From Pseudanabaena yagii GIHE-NHR1 (lineage in GTDB: Bacteria > Cyanobacteriota > Cyanobacteriia > Pseudanabaenales > Pseudanabaenaceae), in contig NZ_JAAVJL010000002.1 of the NCBI RefSeq assembly GCF_012863495.1, positions 560,501 through 624,500 of the forward strand: 64,000 bases of DNA. Direction: 5' to 3'. Below, one piece after another: positions 62,741-64,000 of the stretch (the first letter of the stretch is position 1; every line of letters begins with the position of its first letter). The notes beneath the pieces are model-generated. The model saw only the letters and a program-made list of their open reading frames with translations, was not told where the DNA came from and ran no database searches. Made by a program: the position numbers and the translations under genes.

Positions 62741-63703
62741 TTATTCTAAATCAACTAAACTCAGCCTTGAGGTTTGCTCTTTCATACCTAGAGAAACTTC
62801 CAACTTTTTCAAAAGCTCTACTGTTACTTCTGCAAAGGCTTTTGCGCCGCCTGAATTTGGATTAGATAGTGATACAGGGATAAAATCGTCTACAGCTTTG
62901 GCGATATTTACATCATTGGGAATTTTCGTTTTAAAAATTTTAGCACTACTAAAATCGGCACTTACCCGATCCATGACCTTATTGTAGTAGCGGCTCAGAG
63001 TAAAGCCCGCAGACAGACTGAAGACGATTCCTAATAGTTGAATATTCACCGACTTATCATCACGATAGACTTCTCTCAACTTCTCAATACGTCTTTCTAA
63101 TAGCTGAATACCCACTACAGAGAGAGGTTCAGGTCTAGCTGGCATCAGGTAATAGTCACTAGCGACTATACTACTGCGCGTAATCAAATTATAGCCAGGG
63201 GCACAATCCAGAATGATGAAATCGTAGTTTTTAATTGCAGGTGCAAGAATAGCTCTGATTAAGCCTTGCTCAAATTTGCTCCATGTCTGTTGGAAGGTTT
63301 GCTTTTCTTCGTATAAAAGCGATCGGTTGTAGAGCATCTCTGAAACCAGAAACTCATCATATAGGTCTATATCTCCCACTAGGAGATCTAAGCCTTGAAC
63401 CTTGCAAACATGGGGAATGACCAGATCTTTAACTTGGTAAATTTTTTCTTCGGGGTCGTTAACTTGGACTCCGTAACGGGTGATCGCTTGGCTAACTAAA
63501 TGTCTTAGGGTTCGGTTTTCTTTACGACATTTAGCAAACTCAGCTGGGGAAATCATGCTCAGAGTGGCACTGATTTGGGTATCTAAATCGACGACTAAAA
63601 CCTTTTTGCGATGGATTTTCGCCAAACAGGTGGCAATATTGACGGTTAAGGTGGTTTTACCTACACCACCCTTCATATTGACTGTCGCGATTACTTGAGC
63701 CAT
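62741..63703 (-). CDS. ParA-family partition ATPase
   Basis: 320 residues. Deviant Walker A NMKGGVGKTTLTVNI (about 8-22), DLDTQISATL (Walker A'), and IILDCAPGYN as Walker B. ParA proteins move DNA or protein cargo. No ParB gene or parS cluster is visible in the window, so the partner is unknown. The C-terminal extension (KKLEVSLGMKEQTSRLSLVDLE) is typical of no particular subgroup I recognise. Confidence 0.92.
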   Translation of the reverse strand: MAQVIATVNMKGGVGKTTLTVNIATCLAKIHRKKVLVVDLDTQISATLSMISPAEFAKCRKENRTLRHLVSQAITRYGVQVNDPEEKIYQVKDLVIPHVCKVQGLDLLVGDIDLYDEFLVSEMLYNRSLLYEEKQTFQQTWSKFEQGLIRAILAPAIKNYDFIILDCAPGYNLITRSSIVASDYYLMPARPEPLSVVGIQLLERRIEKLREVYRDDKSVNIQLLGIVFSLSAGFTLSRYYNKVMDRVSADFSSAKIFKTKIPNDVNIAKAVDDFIPVSLSNPNSGGAKAFAEVTVELLKKLEVSLGMKEQTSRLSLVDLE

Positions 63704-63838
63704 ATTTTTATACCCAGTTATACCCAGTTTAAATACCCACCGAAAGCTGATCTGCCAAATCAGACATTTTCAGACACTTTGCGCCGTTTATCCTAAATCA
63801 CTTTGAGTGAGTTAACAATACACCATTCGATTACAAAT

Positions 63839-63872
63839 ACAGAAAGTGGTAGCCAAGGCTACCACTTTCTGT
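63839..63872 (-). terminator. Perfect 16-bp-arm palindrome after the edge gene
   Basis: Arms 63839-63854 and 63857-63872, two-base loop. One arm ends within the stop codon of the partial gene (63872-63874). Confidence 0.75.
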
Positions 63873-64000
63873 TAATTAAGGTTGGGATTTACAATATGAC
63901 CTCTAGTTGGGTCGGGTATAAACAGTCCCAGACGTAGCGATCGCAACATGGCTTCCCAGACTTCACGCATCTGTTCTTCGCCTTCTATCCAATAGTCAAA
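63872..64000 (-). CDS. C-terminal fragment of a gene cut by the right edge
   Basis: Open on the minus strand from the window edge to TAA at 63872-63874, giving 42 residues ending PTRGHIVNPNLN. Too short to identify. The hairpin that starts at its stop codon supports a true gene end. Confidence 0.6.
   Translation of the reverse strand, partial: FDYWIEGEEQMREVWEAMLRSLRLGLFIPDPTRGHIVNPNLN

Noticed and set aside
1-64000. CRISPR arrays and riboswitches
   Set aside because: No regularly spaced direct repeats with unique spacers were seen, and no recognisable cobalamin or other riboswitch near cobH, moaB or the iron operon.

Overview
The window looks like cyanobacterial chromosome. HIP1 octamers (GCGATCGC) are scattered throughout, the gene content is typically cyanobacterial (nrtABCD nitrate uptake, a PatA-type response regulator, MurF, MnmE, ferrochelatase, large CBS/PAS/GAF hybrid kinases), and the DNA is moderately AT-rich. 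A Pseudanabaena-like filamentous cyanobacterium is a reasonable guess, but nothing here fixes the genus.

Layout. 1-9564: a leftward chemosensory operon of the pil/pix/tax type (PatA-like regulator, CheY, CheW, two tandem Cache receptors, CheA cut by the window edge). 9565-10674: a long AT-rich gene-free stretch. 10675-16173: a 1346-residue CBS-PAS-GAF hybrid kinase, a palindrome-rich spacer with a small TA-flanked element, and a REC-kinase. 16246-22152: murF, an unknown gene, a MOSC protein, moaB, an ABC-2 permease and cobH. 22394-26996: a REC-GGDEF protein and a 1175-residue hybrid kinase. 27581-30284: mnmE, a small membrane protein and a probable DUF6671 protein. 30469-37721: nrtA, an SLH/OprB porin, nrtB, nrtC and nrtD, with a divergent Fe-S membrane protein carrying a cNMP-type domain (38018-40786). 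40961-43574: a DUF362 protein, a receiver protein and hemH. 43761-43843: tRNA-Leu(UAA), without an intron. 44093-47879: a Trp-repeat protein and a high-affinity iron-uptake operon (multicopper oxidase, helix-hairpin-helix lipoprotein, FTR1).

48272-60191 is the most interesting part: an island of about 12 kb that looks like a small, undescribed virus or virus-derived element. It has a primase-helicase with a zinc finger, TOPRIM and D5/SF3-like ATPase, a divergent pair of helix-turn-helix regulators with a repeated GTTGTAA-N4-TTACAAC operator, and two divergent operons of probable virion genes. These include a tail-fibre-like protein with an F5/8C domain and a protein made of two tandem homologous halves. 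I recognise no integrase, terminase, portal or known capsid. The island carries iteron-like repeats inside its primase gene, a 57-bp hairpin at its right end, and related sequences about 50 bp long on both flanks.

60463-64000: a FecR-domain lipoprotein, a methyltransferase, a CxxCxGxG mini-protein, a small membrane protein, a ParA ATPase and the C-terminus of another gene.

Outside the island, many gene ends carry long, almost perfect palindromes whose arms often include the stop codon. They differ in sequence from locus to locus, so they look locally made rather than copies of one repeat family. They probably act as terminators.
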